Shown piece after piece: positions 18,073 to 26,757 of a stretch of 64,000 nucleotides of DNA. Both the position numbers and the translations under genes were made by a program. A model generated the notes under the pieces. It worked only from the letters and a program-made list of their open reading frames with translations, was not told where the DNA came from and ran no database searches. Source of the stretch: DASYDU01 sp050248495 (lineage in GTDB: Bacteria; Planctomycetota; Planctomycetia; Pirellulales; Lacipirellulaceae); contig JBFWSG010000025.1 of the NCBI GenBank assembly GCA_050248495.1, positions 10,019-74,018 on the forward strand, given 5' to 3'. Positions within the stretch are counted from its first letter, which is position 1. The number at the start of each line of letters is the position of its first letter.

Positions 18073-18088
18073 CGGCACGAGAATTGCA
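18073..18088 (+). promoter_or_regulatory. Sigma-54 (-24/-12) promoter match upstream of the stress-type operon
   Basis: CGGCACGAGAATTGCA matches the RpoN consensus TGGCACG-N4-TTGCA at every conserved position except the first T. The GG (18074-18075) and GC (18086-18087) have exactly ten bases between them. The implied transcript start is near 18099, leaving a roughly 250-base leader before the phosphoribosyltransferase ATG. The rest of the 18036-18350 gap contains no gene I can support. An enhancer-binding activator site was not identified. Confidence 0.6.
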
Positions 18089-18350
18089 TCGCTAATCGTG
18101 CGGAGGAAGAAGAATCCTCGGCGTGATTCGCGGCGCGTGAGCCGATTGCCACGACAACGTCCGAGGAAAGCAGGTTGAATCCCATCATCGGGCGCACTTG
18201 AAACGTCGCTCGTGCCCGAACAACAAACGTGCTCGGGGGAACAGGTGCGCTGATTGCGCGCGGCGAATAGTTTTCTCCGTGCCGAATTGGCGCACTGGTC
18301 TTGGATAACACACGGCGATTTTTCGCGTGCTTCGAGCCAGGAGCATCGCC

Positions 18351-19025
18351 ATGAGATTCCCAGACCGTTATTCTGCGGGGCGGAAGCTCGCTGAGTACCT
18401 TGCCCCCTATCGCCATCGCCCGGACGTGCTCGTGCTCGCGCTGCCGCGGGGTGGTGTGCCGGTGGCCTTCGAAGTGGCCAAGGCGCTCGACGCGCCGCTC
18501 GATGTCTTCCTGGTCCGCAAGCTGGGCGTGCCGGGGCACGAAGAGTTGGCGATGGGCGCGGTGGCTTCGGGCGGTGCGCGCACGCTCAACCGCAACGTCG
18601 TGGGGCCGCTGCGGATTCCGAAACATGTCGTTGAGTACGTCGCCCAGAACGAACTGGCCGAGATCGAACGGCAACAGCTCGCCTACCGGCACGGCCGCGT
18701 CGAACCACAAATCGAGGGTCGAATCGTGATCCTGGTCGACGACGGACTGGCGACCGGTTCCACTATGCAGGCGGCCGTCCACGCACTCCGCGAGCGTCGT
18801 CCGCAGCGGATCGTCGTGGCGGTGCCGGTCGGTGCGGCCCAGTCGTGCGCGGAGTTGCGCCACGTCGCGGACGAGGTGGTATGCCCGCTCTGTCCGCGTC
18901 AGTTCATGTCGGTCGGCAGCTGGTACGAAGACTTCAGTCAAACTCCCGACGTCACGGTGACGACGCTGCTTGAACACGCCAGTCACGCACGGGAATCGAG
19001 GACCAAGGCCATACAAACAAGCTGA
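18351..19025 (+). CDS. Phosphoribosyltransferase-domain protein
   Basis: A 224-residue type-I phosphoribosyltransferase fold protein. The PRPP loop is VILVDDGLATGSTMQAAVHA (about residues 124-143), preceded by the conserved LALPRGGVPVAFEVAKAL and VFLVRKLGVPGHEELAMGAV blocks of the stand-alone predicted PRTase family. The ATG at 18351 has CAGGAG upstream. The substrate base is not known. The family often stands beside erythromycin-esterase and dienelactone-hydrolase-like genes, as it does here, which suggests a stress-linked role. Confidence 0.88.
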   Translation: MRFPDRYSAGRKLAEYLAPYRHRPDVLVLALPRGGVPVAFEVAKALDAPLDVFLVRKLGVPGHEELAMGAVASGGARTLNRNVVGPLRIPKHVVEYVAQNELAEIERQQLAYRHGRVEPQIEGRIVILVDDGLATGSTMQAAVHALRERRPQRIVVAVPVGAAQSCAELRHVADEVVCPLCPRQFMSVGSWYEDFSQTPDVTVTTLLEHASHARESRTKAIQTS

Positions 19026-19062
19026 CGGTCGCCTGCCGCCAGCAGCAGTCGAGGTGCCCGCC

Positions 19063-19782
19063 ATGAATTCGCATGCTCCACGCGCTTCGCCCAATCACAC
19101 GGGACGGGAGCGCTTCGAAAAGATTATCAGAATTCCGTTGGCCAACGGATTCTTTGAAGGTTCTCTGGCCATTCCAACGGCAGCAGTGGGCGCCGTGATC
19201 TTCGCGCACGGAAGCGGCAGCAGCCGCCACAGCCCGCGCAATCAGTTCGTCGCCGAGGTGTTGCATCGCGCCGGACTCGCGACGCTGCTGGTCGATCTGC
19301 TCACGGAAGAAGAGGAGCAGCGCGACGCCGTCACGGCCCAGCACCGCTTCGACATTCCGCTCTTAGCCGGCCGGCTGTCCATCGCCACCGAGTGGATGCA
19401 AATCAATGCCGCAAGGCACGACTTCCGCTACGGCTACTTCGGCGCGAGCACCGGCGCGGCGGCGGCCTTGGTCGCCTCGACGCGCGAGCGGAGCGTCGCG
19501 GCAATCGTATCGCGCGGCGGACGACCCGATCTGGCTGGCGCGAGCCTGCAACTGGTGCGTGCTGCGACGCTGTTGTTGGTCGGCGGCCGCGATGGCCAGG
19601 TGATCGACCTGAACCGTGCCGCATGCAACCAACTGCATGCGGCCGCCGAGCGCGAATTACGAATCATACCCGGCGCCACGCATTTGTTCCCCGAGCCCGG
19701 CAAACTGGAGCAAGTCGCGGCGATGGCGGCGGAGTGGTTCGTGCGGCACCTGAGCCCGACGACGCACGCTGCCGCGCGGTAA
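19063..19782 (+). CDS. Dienelactone-hydrolase-like alpha/beta hydrolase
   Basis: A 239-residue alpha/beta hydrolase. The early strand and turn are AVIFAHGSGSSRHSPRNQFV, the nucleophile elbow is GYFGASTGAAAAL (Ser in GAST-G), an acidic residue lies in GGRDGQVIDLN, and the final His is in PGATHLFPEPG. It fits the dienelactone-hydrolase-like group that is found with phosphoribosyltransferases. The start at 19063 has GAGGTG upstream and lies 37 bases after the PRTase stop. The natural substrate is unknown. Confidence 0.87.
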   Translation: MNSHAPRASPNHTGRERFEKIIRIPLANGFFEGSLAIPTAAVGAVIFAHGSGSSRHSPRNQFVAEVLHRAGLATLLVDLLTEEEEQRDAVTAQHRFDIPLLAGRLSIATEWMQINAARHDFRYGYFGASTGAAAALVASTRERSVAAIVSRGGRPDLAGASLQLVRAATLLLVGGRDGQVIDLNRAACNQLHAAAERELRIIPGATHLFPEPGKLEQVAAMAAEWFVRHLSPTTHAAAR

Positions 19783-19834
19783 GGCGCCGCACGATCTGCA
19801 AGCGATGACACGACGGAGGAAAGGAGGCGCACCA

Positions 19835-21175
19835 ATGGCCCGGCCGCAGCGACATCCGGCACTCGAACCGGCCGCCTCCGACGCGATCGTCGACGCCGTC
19901 CGCGGCGTATCGCACGTGCTCGACGATTGGCAGGAGCTCGAACCGCTGATGGCTCGAATCGGCGATGCCCGGTTCGTGCTCTTGGGAGAGGCCTCACACG
20001 GCACACACGAGTTCTACACCTGGCGGCGGCTCGTCAGTCAGCGGCTGATCCGCGAAAAGGGCTTCACGTTGATCGCCGTCGAGGGCGACTGGCCCGATTG
20101 TTATCGGGTGAATCGCTACGTGAAAGGATATCCCGAATCCGGCCGCAACGCCTACGAAGTGCTGCACGCGTTTGACCGCTGGCCGACGTGGATGTGGGCC
20201 AACGAGGAGGTCGTCGAGCTCGCCGAATGGTTGTACCGGTGGAACCGCACGGTGGCGCCCGAACGCAAGGTCGGCTTCTACGGGCTCGACGTGTACAGCA
20301 TGTGGGACTCCATGCATGCGGTTTTGAGCTATCTCGAGCGCGAAGATGGCCGGGCCTACGCCGCCGCAATCCGCGCTTTTGAGTGTTTCGGTCCGTTCGG
20401 CTACGACGTCGATCAGTATGCCCAAGCCATGCGCTGGGCGCCCGTGTCGTGCGAAAACACCGTGGTCGACATGCTCCGCACGCTTCGCGAGCAACCGCCC
20501 GCCTACGAGCAAGACGAGCGCGAGGCCTATTTCAACGCGGAGCAGAACGCGCTGGTGGCAAGGAATGCGGAGAAATACTACCGCACGATGATCCGCGGCG
20601 ACGCGACCTCGTGGAACATCCGCGACCAGCACATGGCGGAGACGCTGAGCCGGCTGGCCATGCACCATGGCCCGCACACCAAGGCCATCGTCTGGGAGCA
20701 TAACACGCACATTGGCGACGCCCGTTTTACCGACATGGCCGCGTCCGGTATGGTCAACGTCGGTCAGTTGGCGCGAGATGACCACGAGTCCGATGGCGTC
20801 GTGCTCGTGGGTTTCAGTTCGCATCACGGTACGGTAGTCGCCAGTGAAGCGTGGGGCGACGCGATGCGTGTAATGACCGTTCCGGCCGCCCGACCGGGCA
20901 GCTGGGAAGACGTGCTGCATCGCGCCGCACCGCGTGATTCGCTGCTGGTGTTCGATCGTCGCAGCCCGTTTGAGATGCTCGAGCCGCGCGGGCACCGCGC
21001 GATCGGCGTGGTGTATCGGCCGCAGCACGAGGCGTTCGGAAACTACGTCCCCAGCGTTTTGCCGCGGCGGTACGACGCGCTCGTGTACCTGGACGAAACC
21101 CGCGCCCTGCGACCATTGCACGTCGATGCGCGGTTCGAGCGGGAATCGCCGGAAACTTATCCGAGTGGAATGTAA
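19835..21175 (+). CDS. Erythromycin-esterase-like protein
   Basis: A 446-residue protein of the erythromycin esterase superfamily. Signature blocks are FVLLGEASHGTHEFYTWRRL (active-site Glu and His), IAVEGDWPDCYRVNRYVKGY, the KVGFYGLDVYSMWDSM region, and IVWEHNTHIGDARFTDM. AAGGAGG precedes the ATG at 19835. True macrolide resistance should not be assumed: chromosomal members in this operon context are usually of unknown function. It starts 52 bases after the hydrolase gene and 20 bases before the baeRF-like gene. Confidence 0.92.
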   Translation: MARPQRHPALEPAASDAIVDAVRGVSHVLDDWQELEPLMARIGDARFVLLGEASHGTHEFYTWRRLVSQRLIREKGFTLIAVEGDWPDCYRVNRYVKGYPESGRNAYEVLHAFDRWPTWMWANEEVVELAEWLYRWNRTVAPERKVGFYGLDVYSMWDSMHAVLSYLEREDGRAYAAAIRAFECFGPFGYDVDQYAQAMRWAPVSCENTVVDMLRTLREQPPAYEQDEREAYFNAEQNALVARNAEKYYRTMIRGDATSWNIRDQHMAETLSRLAMHHGPHTKAIVWEHNTHIGDARFTDMAASGMVNVGQLARDDHESDGVVLVGFSSHHGTVVASEAWGDAMRVMTVPAARPGSWEDVLHRAAPRDSLLVFDRRSPFEMLEPRGHRAIGVVYRPQHEAFGNYVPSVLPRRYDALVYLDETRALRPLHVDARFERESPETYPSGM

Positions 21176-21195
21176 TTTCGATGGAGGGCAGTCCC

Positions 21196-22401
21196 ATGAA
21201 CACGTTTACCAAAGACAATCTCCGGCAACTGGCCGGAATGAACGGCGAGTACGTCGCTTCGATCTATTTCCCGGCGACCACGGGCGCCGAACAGCGGCAA
21301 AACCCGATTCATTTCAAGAGCCTCATCCGCGCGGCGGGACAACAAATGCAGGCCCGCGGAATCCGCGAACCGGCAATCCAGAAGATGACGGTCTCCGCGC
21401 ACACCCTGTTGGACCGGCCGGAGTTGTGGCGGGAACTGGCGCACGGTCTGGCGGTATTTGTCTCGCGCGATGCGCTGCACGCGTTCGCCCTGCCGTTCCA
21501 CTGCGACGAGATCTGCGTGGTCGGCAAATGCGCTTACCTGTTGCCCCTGTTGGCGTGGGACTCGCACGACACGTCGTATTTCGTGCTGGCGGTAAGCCGC
21601 AACGCCGTGCGCCTGCTGCAGGGATCGCGAGCCCGGCTCGACGAAGTCGCGGTGCCGATGCTGCCGGCCGATCTGGCAACCGCGCTGCGCTATGAGGTGC
21701 GGCAGGGAACGCTGCAAATGCACTCGGGACAACCGCAAATCGGCGGCAAGGAAGGGGTTGTCTTCCACGGCCAGGGCGGCGAGGTCGATGTTTCCAAAGA
21801 TGAACTGACCGAATATTTCCGCCGGATCGATCGAGCCGTGAGCGACTACTTGCAACTCCGCAGAGAGCCGCTGGTGTTCGCCGGCGTCGACTATCTGTTC
21901 CCGATGTATCAGTCGGGGAATCATTACACACACCTGGTGCTACGCTCCGTCGAGGGCAACCCGGATCAACTCGCGCCGGCCGACCTCTGCACGCGAGCTT
22001 GGACATTGGTCGAAGGCCAGCTCCGCGAACGCGAAGAAGCCAGCGCCGAACAACATTGGAACTCGGTCGGCAGCGGCCGGACGGCCAACCGCATCGTCGA
22101 GATTCTCGCCGCCGCCCAAGCGGGCGCGATCGAGACGCTATACGTGGAGGCCGGCGCGCGGCGGATGGGGCGTTACTTGCCGGAGTCGGCCACCGTTCGC
22201 TATGACGGCGCGCCGCAAGCCGACAGCGAAGAACTGGTGAATCAGGCGGCCGTGCTTGTGCTGCGAAGTGGCGGTGCGGTCGTTGCTATGGAGCCGAATC
22301 GCGTACCGGACGGCGGCGTCATCGCCGCAGTCCTGCGCTACGCCCACACACCGGTCGCCGTGCCGCCGATTTCCACTCACAACGCGAGCGCGGTCAACTG
22401 A
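21196..22401 (+). CDS. baeRF-like (archaeo-eukaryotic release factor-like) protein
   Basis: A 401-residue protein resembling the bacterial archaeo-eukaryotic release-factor-like family. The N-terminal region reads MNTFTKDNLRQLAGMNGEYV, with a SIYFPATTGAE block. A middle part holds HGLAVFVSRDALHAFALP and SYFVLAVSRNAVRLLQGSR, and the C-terminal eRF1 domain-3-like part holds EILAAAQAGAIETLYVEAGA. The start at 21196 is set by GGAGGG at 21183. Known baeRF families are suspected to act at ribosomes under stress, but no reaction has been shown here. It is the last gene of the sigma-54-linked operon. Confidence 0.72.
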   Translation: MNTFTKDNLRQLAGMNGEYVASIYFPATTGAEQRQNPIHFKSLIRAAGQQMQARGIREPAIQKMTVSAHTLLDRPELWRELAHGLAVFVSRDALHAFALPFHCDEICVVGKCAYLLPLLAWDSHDTSYFVLAVSRNAVRLLQGSRARLDEVAVPMLPADLATALRYEVRQGTLQMHSGQPQIGGKEGVVFHGQGGEVDVSKDELTEYFRRIDRAVSDYLQLRREPLVFAGVDYLFPMYQSGNHYTHLVLRSVEGNPDQLAPADLCTRAWTLVEGQLREREEASAEQHWNSVGSGRTANRIVEILAAAQAGAIETLYVEAGARRMGRYLPESATVRYDGAPQADSEELVNQAAVLVLRSGGAVVAMEPNRVPDGGVIAAVLRYAHTPVAVPPISTHNASAVN

Positions 22402-22412
22402 TCGGCGGAACG

Positions 22413-23096
22413 CTATTTCGCCTCTTTGACCATGTCCGCAAACTCTTTGCGGAACTTCTCGACCTTCGGCCGGATCACGTATTGGCAGTATTGCTGGTTT
22501 GGGTTCAGCGCGAAATACTCCTGGTGATACTGCTCGGCCGGGTAGAATTTTTCAAACTTTGTGATCTCGGTGACGATCGGATCTTTGAACGTGCCCGAGG
22601 CGTCGAGCTGCTTCTTGTATTCTTCCGCGAGCTTCCGCTGGGCCTCGGTGTGATAGAAAATCGCCGAGCGGTATTGCGTGCCGACGTCGTGCCCTTGTCG
22701 GTTGAGCGTCGTCGGGTCATGGGTCTCCCAGAACACCCGCAGGATGTCGGTGAATGAAATCTGCGCGGGGTCGTAGGTCACTTGAATCACTTCGGCGTGG
22801 CCCGTTTTGCCGCTGCAAACTTGCTCGTAGGTCGGATTGACCAGCCGGCCGCCGCTGTAACCGGAGACAGCCGACTTCACGCCTTTCAAGTGATCGAACA
22901 CCGCTTCGGTGCACCAAAAGCAGCCCGAGCCGAGCGTCACCTGCTCGAGGTCTTTGCTGTCAGTCGATTCTGCCATCTTCGTTTCCTCTGCGCGGACGAC
23001 GGTCGCTGCCAGGCATCCAAACACTGCAAAAGCCCCCGCCGCGCCGATCGCAATTTGAGAGAGTTTCATGCTAATACTACGCGAGCGGGCAGACAT
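22413..23096 (-). CDS. msrA: Peptide methionine sulfoxide reductase MsrA with signal peptide
   Basis: A 227-residue protein that reduces methionine-S-sulfoxide in proteins. The active site GSGCFWCTEAVFDHLKGV is near residues 55-72, and SGYSGG, YDPAQISF, ETHDPTTLNRQGHDVGTQYR and EYFALNP follow as in all MsrA. An N-terminal hydrophobic stretch (IAIGAAGAFAVFGCLAATVV) marks it as exported, which is unusual compared with the cytoplasmic enzyme. The ATG at 23096 overlaps the preceding stop as TGATG, implying translational coupling. An internal ATG at 23069 would give a shorter signal peptide and cannot be excluded. Confidence 0.93.
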   Translation of the reverse strand: MSARSRSISMKLSQIAIGAAGAFAVFGCLAATVVRAEETKMAESTDSKDLEQVTLGSGCFWCTEAVFDHLKGVKSAVSGYSGGRLVNPTYEQVCSGKTGHAEVIQVTYDPAQISFTDILRVFWETHDPTTLNRQGHDVGTQYRSAIFYHTEAQRKLAEEYKKQLDASGTFKDPIVTEITKFEKFYPAEQYHQEYFALNPNQQYCQYVIRPKVEKFRKEFADMVKEAK

Positions 23097-24913
23097 CAGT
23101 TTCCGGCAGCTGTGGACGTTTTGGCCGCTTCGGTCGGAAGTTCGTAGCAGGCGATTTCCTCGCCGTTGCGGACAAACAGCCGATTCCCTACCAGCGCCGG
23201 GTGGTTCCAGGTCTTGCCCGAGATGGATTCAAATTCGCCGAGCACTTCCGGCTGTTCGCCGCCGATGCCCACCAGCGACACTTCGCCGCGGGCACCGAGC
23301 ACGACCAGCGCGTCGCGATCCGCCAAGAGCAGCACCTGGCCATGACCGTAGCGTCCCTTCTTCCAGAGCCGCTCGCCCGTTTCCAGATCGAGCGCCGAGA
23401 GGATGCCGTCGTCCAGACCGTAAATCTTTCCCTTGTGCGTTACGAGGTCGTTGAAATTTGGGCGGATGCGATTGGAGACCCAGACCTCATTTGCCGCCCA
23501 ATTTTCGCCGTCCTGTTTCAGTTCGAGCAAAGTCAGCCCCGGTTCCAGGGCCACCAACACTTGGTTGCCGGAGAGGACACGAGGTTGCAGCATCGGGATC
23601 GCCATTTCGCCGCCGTTGGGGACTTCCCACAGCAATTTGCCGTCGTCGAGGGCAAACGACCGCAAGGCCTGCGAGTCGTGCATCAGGATTTGTCGCACGC
23701 CGTCGAATTCCGCCAGCTGTGGCGAGCTGTACGTATCTCCGCCCGCCGGCGACTTCCATTTCAAGTCGCCCGACGCCGTGTCGTACGCAAGCAGCCCGTC
23801 GGAGTCCTTGCCCGGCGCGAAGACAATCACCACTCCATCGACCACCAGCGGCGACACGGCGAAGCCCCACTGCGGCACGGCGGCCTGCGCCTCTTGAACC
23901 AGGTCGTGCGACCAGAGCAGCTTTCCAGTGGCCGCATCCAGGCAATTGAAATTTCCCTTGCCGCCCAGCGCATAGATTTTGCCATCGGCGAACGTGGGGG
24001 TACCGCGCGGGCCGGCGCCCGACAGGCTCTCATGGAAACGGACCTTGTCGGTGTGGATCCAAACTTCCTTGCCCGTGGCGGCATCGTAGCAAGCGACAAC
24101 CTCGTCGTCGTTGCGCTGCTCCTGTGTCACGACGTGCCCATTGACCACGATCAAGCTCGACCAACCGGGGCCCAACCGCTGCCGCCAGATCTTTTGCGGC
24201 GACTTTGCCCTCCAATCGAGCGCGAGTCCGTTACCGTCCACCACGCCATCCCGCGCTTGCCCGCGAAAGCTCGGCAGGTCGCCTGGCTGAAGAGACCAGG
24301 CCGCCAGCGTGATACCCGGCTCTCGCGCGTTCGCTTCCGATTGATGACTGGTCAGAAAAACTTGTTCCGATGTAGGATTCCAGCGCCAGGCATATTCGCT
24401 GTGCTGGGAGCCGTCCAAGCCATCGAAGCGGACGAGGGTGAAGAAACCGAACACGCACAGGGTCGCTAGCCACAACCCAGCCATGCGCACCCGCGCCGTG
24501 AGACCGCCAAACTTGCAAATCGCCAGCCACACCATCCCCACGGTCAATACCCACGGCAACACGGCCAGCAAAATCGCCATGACGCCGATCGTCTGGTCGG
24601 CCAATTTGAGCATGGCCACCGAACCGATCACGAACACGGCCACGGCATACCACCGTTCGCGCCGACTCAACTGACGGCGCGAGAGCCACCAGATGGAACA
24701 GCCCAAGAGCAGCAGGACGTGCATCGCCAGCCGGCTCACGAACCGCATGCCGCCGGTCATCGAGAGCCCTTCGCACACGAAATAGGCGGCCCAGAACAGG
24801 GTCAGCATCAGCACCGCCGGCCACAGCCGCGGCATCGTCGAGGAGGCCCACTCCGGCCTGGTGGAGGGTAGCTCCGCTACGGAAGAAGGTGCGGAAGACA
24901 ATTCAGTCGCCAT
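23096..24913 (-). CDS. Membrane-anchored PQQ-type beta-propeller protein
   Basis: A 605-residue protein with two parts. The first 165 residues hold about four membrane helices (VLMLTLFWAAYFVCEGLS, FVIGSVAMLKLADQTIGVMA, AGLWLATLCVFGFFTLV). The remainder is an outside propeller: a SFRGQARDG entry block, CYDAATGKEVWIHTD, CLDAATGKLLWSHDL, AYDTASGDLKWKSPAG and LDLETGERLWKKGR. It is of the BamB/PQQ-like group common in planctomycetes. Its stop overlaps the msrA start, so the two are expected to be made together, perhaps for repair or quality control of envelope proteins (inference). Confidence 0.87.
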   Translation of the reverse strand: MATELSSAPSSVAELPSTRPEWASSTMPRLWPAVLMLTLFWAAYFVCEGLSMTGGMRFVSRLAMHVLLLLGCSIWWLSRRQLSRRERWYAVAVFVIGSVAMLKLADQTIGVMAILLAVLPWVLTVGMVWLAICKFGGLTARVRMAGLWLATLCVFGFFTLVRFDGLDGSQHSEYAWRWNPTSEQVFLTSHQSEANAREPGITLAAWSLQPGDLPSFRGQARDGVVDGNGLALDWRAKSPQKIWRQRLGPGWSSLIVVNGHVVTQEQRNDDEVVACYDAATGKEVWIHTDKVRFHESLSGAGPRGTPTFADGKIYALGGKGNFNCLDAATGKLLWSHDLVQEAQAAVPQWGFAVSPLVVDGVVIVFAPGKDSDGLLAYDTASGDLKWKSPAGGDTYSSPQLAEFDGVRQILMHDSQALRSFALDDGKLLWEVPNGGEMAIPMLQPRVLSGNQVLVALEPGLTLLELKQDGENWAANEVWVSNRIRPNFNDLVTHKGKIYGLDDGILSALDLETGERLWKKGRYGHGQVLLLADRDALVVLGARGEVSLVGIGGEQPEVLGEFESISGKTWNHPALVGNRLFVRNGEEIACYELPTEAAKTSTAAGN

Positions 24914-25179
24914 CGTCGTCTGCTCGTTTTGTCGAGCGGCGCACAGGCCGCAAATCTATCGGACGAAGCCAAATTTTATCTCTCATGCGTCGCGTTGCAC
25001 AGCAGGCGAGCTACCGCCGGAACCGCGACAAATCAAGCCAAAACGCCGGCATTTGGCGGCTATTTTGGCGAAACCTTCTGTGGTAGCGTTTCGTAGAAGA
25101 GGGTCGCGTCGGCAGGCTGTCGACCGACCTTCCCTCTGGACGCCCCTTCCTGCAACCCCCCCTGCCCTTGGAGATCATC

Positions 25180-25977
25180 ATGAGCAAGAGTTTCTTCGAT
25201 CATCTCGCCTCTTCGCCGCAATCGTTCTCGGATCTCGATCGGCGCAGTTTCCTCCGCGCGGCTGGCGTCACAGCCGCAGCCGGTGCGATCGGAGCAAATC
25301 TGTTAGGCGGCGCGGCGCCGGCGGTTGCACAGGCGCCAGCGGCCACGGCTCCCCCGCCGCCGACCGGCCCCTACAAGCTGCCGCCGCTGGGCTACGCGTT
25401 CGACGCGCTGGAGCCAGTGATCGACGCCAAGACGATGGAGATCCATCACGACAAGCATCACCAGGCATACGTCAACAATCTCAATATTGCCGTGGCGGGC
25501 ACTGAGCTTGGCAATCAACCCGTAGAACAACTCATCGCCAATCTCGACCAGGTCCCGGAAAACATTCGCACGGCGGTGCAGAACAACGGCGGCGGCCACG
25601 CCAATCACACTTTGTTCTGGCAGCTCTTGAAAAAGAATGGCGGCAAGCCGAGTCCCGAGCTCGCCAAAGCAATTGACGCACAGCTCGGCGGCTTCGAGAA
25701 GTTCAAGACCGATCTCTCCAAGGCGGGCGTGACCCGCTTCGGCAGCGGCTGGGCCTGGCTGCTGGTCGATGAGAACAAGAAGCTCGTGATCGAAAGCAGC
25801 GCCAACCAGGACTCGCCGCTGATGGTCGGCAAAACGCCGATCCTCGGCATCGACGTTTGGGAACACGCCTACTATCTCAAATACCAGAACCGCCGTCCCG
25901 AATACGTCGAGAACTTTTTCTCGATCATCAACTGGAACAAAGTCAACGAGCTGTTCGCCAAAGCGACGGCGAGCTGA
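25180..25977 (+). CDS. Tat-exported Fe/Mn superoxide dismutase
   Basis: A 265-residue enzyme converting superoxide to hydrogen peroxide and oxygen. The N-terminus carries a Tat signal: LDRRSFLRAAGV with twin Arg followed by a hydrophobic Ala/Gly stretch and a Pro/Ala-rich spacer. The mature part has the usual Fe/Mn-SOD metal ligands: TMEIHHDKHHQAYVNNLN, GGGHANHTLFWQLL, and GIDVWEHAYYLKYQNRRPEY. GGAG precedes the ATG at 25180. Export of a folded, metal-loaded enzyme would fit the Tat route. Fe versus Mn use cannot be decided. Confidence 0.94.
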   Translation: MSKSFFDHLASSPQSFSDLDRRSFLRAAGVTAAAGAIGANLLGGAAPAVAQAPAATAPPPPTGPYKLPPLGYAFDALEPVIDAKTMEIHHDKHHQAYVNNLNIAVAGTELGNQPVEQLIANLDQVPENIRTAVQNNGGGHANHTLFWQLLKKNGGKPSPELAKAIDAQLGGFEKFKTDLSKAGVTRFGSGWAWLLVDENKKLVIESSANQDSPLMVGKTPILGIDVWEHAYYLKYQNRRPEYVENFFSIINWNKVNELFAKATAS

Positions 25978-25982
25978 AGTCA

Positions 25983-26060
25983 ATGACGAATGACGAATGA
26001 CGAATGACGAATGACTAATGAGGGCGAGATCGAAGCTGCCTTCATTTGGCATTCGTCATT
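25983..26060. repeat. Heptamer tandem array with inverted copy
   Basis: A 7-bp unit (AATGACG) is repeated about four times at 25983-26011, ending with AATGACTAATGAG. The reverse complement, CATTCGTCATT, lies at 26050-26060. The two can form alternative hairpins between the convergent superoxide dismutase and cyclic-nucleotide-binding genes, so it may serve as a two-way terminator. It is too short and irregular for a CRISPR. Confidence 0.6.
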
Positions 26061-26079
26061 AGGAATTCTTCATTCTGCT

Positions 26080-26559
26080 TCACGCTCCCGGCGGCATCTG
26101 CGAGCCGAACGAATCCAATAGCTGCAGCCGGGTCGCGCTCAACCGTGCTGCGAGCGCCAGCGATGTTCGCCGCAACAGCTCGTAGCCGAAGCGCGGGTTG
26201 CGCTTGCAGATATCGAGCAGCTGGTGCGTGTTGATTTGCGCCACCTTGCCGTGTGACATCGTCGTGGCAGTGGCGGTCATCTGCGTCTGTTCCAAAAGCG
26301 CCGACCAGCCCAGAACTTCGCCCGGTCCCACGGCCATGATCCGCCGGCTAGGGCCGTTGTGGGTATGGATGTCGAGCGCCACGCTGCCGGAGACCACCAG
26401 AAATACATCCTGCGGCACATCCCCTTCGCGGAACAGCACCTCGCCGGGCCCTACGTCGCGCATCCGCGTGACGTCGGCGATCCGCAGCAAGTGTTCGTTG
26501 TCCAAATCGTGAAGGAACCGCACGTCGCGGAGCGCGTCGATCATTGCCTCTCGGTCCAT
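26080..26559 (-). CDS. Cyclic-nucleotide-binding-domain protein
   Basis: A 159-residue protein with a single cNMP-binding beta-roll: FLHDLDNEHLLRIADVTRMR, PGEVLFREGDVPQDVFLVVS, GSVALDIHTHNG and the phosphate-cassette region AVGPGEVLGWSALL. The conserved Arg of cAMP-binding cassettes is not evident at the usual place, so nucleotide binding is uncertain. There is no HTH domain, so it is not a CRP-type transcription factor. It ends in about 40 residues of helix. It is divergent from the permease gene at 26758. Confidence 0.85.
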   Translation of the reverse strand: MDREAMIDALRDVRFLHDLDNEHLLRIADVTRMRDVGPGEVLFREGDVPQDVFLVVSGSVALDIHTHNGPSRRIMAVGPGEVLGWSALLEQTQMTATATTMSHGKVAQINTHQLLDICKRNPRFGYELLRRTSLALAARLSATRLQLLDSFGSQMPPGA

Positions 26560-26757
26560 AGCGCGTGCTTCCCCGCCCGCTGAGGTAATTTAATCCTGAC
26601 GGGCGAACAGACTTGGTCGAAGCACGCCATTTTGCATGCCTCGCGGAAGGGCTGTCAATTCGCAAATCCCCATCGGACGGCGGCCCTATTTCTGCTTATA
26701 CTGGTGCCTGCAAAACTGTCAAATTTTCCGGTCTCATCTCGGGGCGCAGATTAGTTC

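Noticed and set aside
19835..21175. Macrolide resistance gene
   Set aside because: The superfamily is broad; a chromosomal stress-type operon context gives no reason to assume antibiotic hydrolysis.
26080..26559. CRP/FNR transcription factor
   Set aside because: The protein ends after the cNMP-binding fold and a short helix; no DNA-binding HTH is present.
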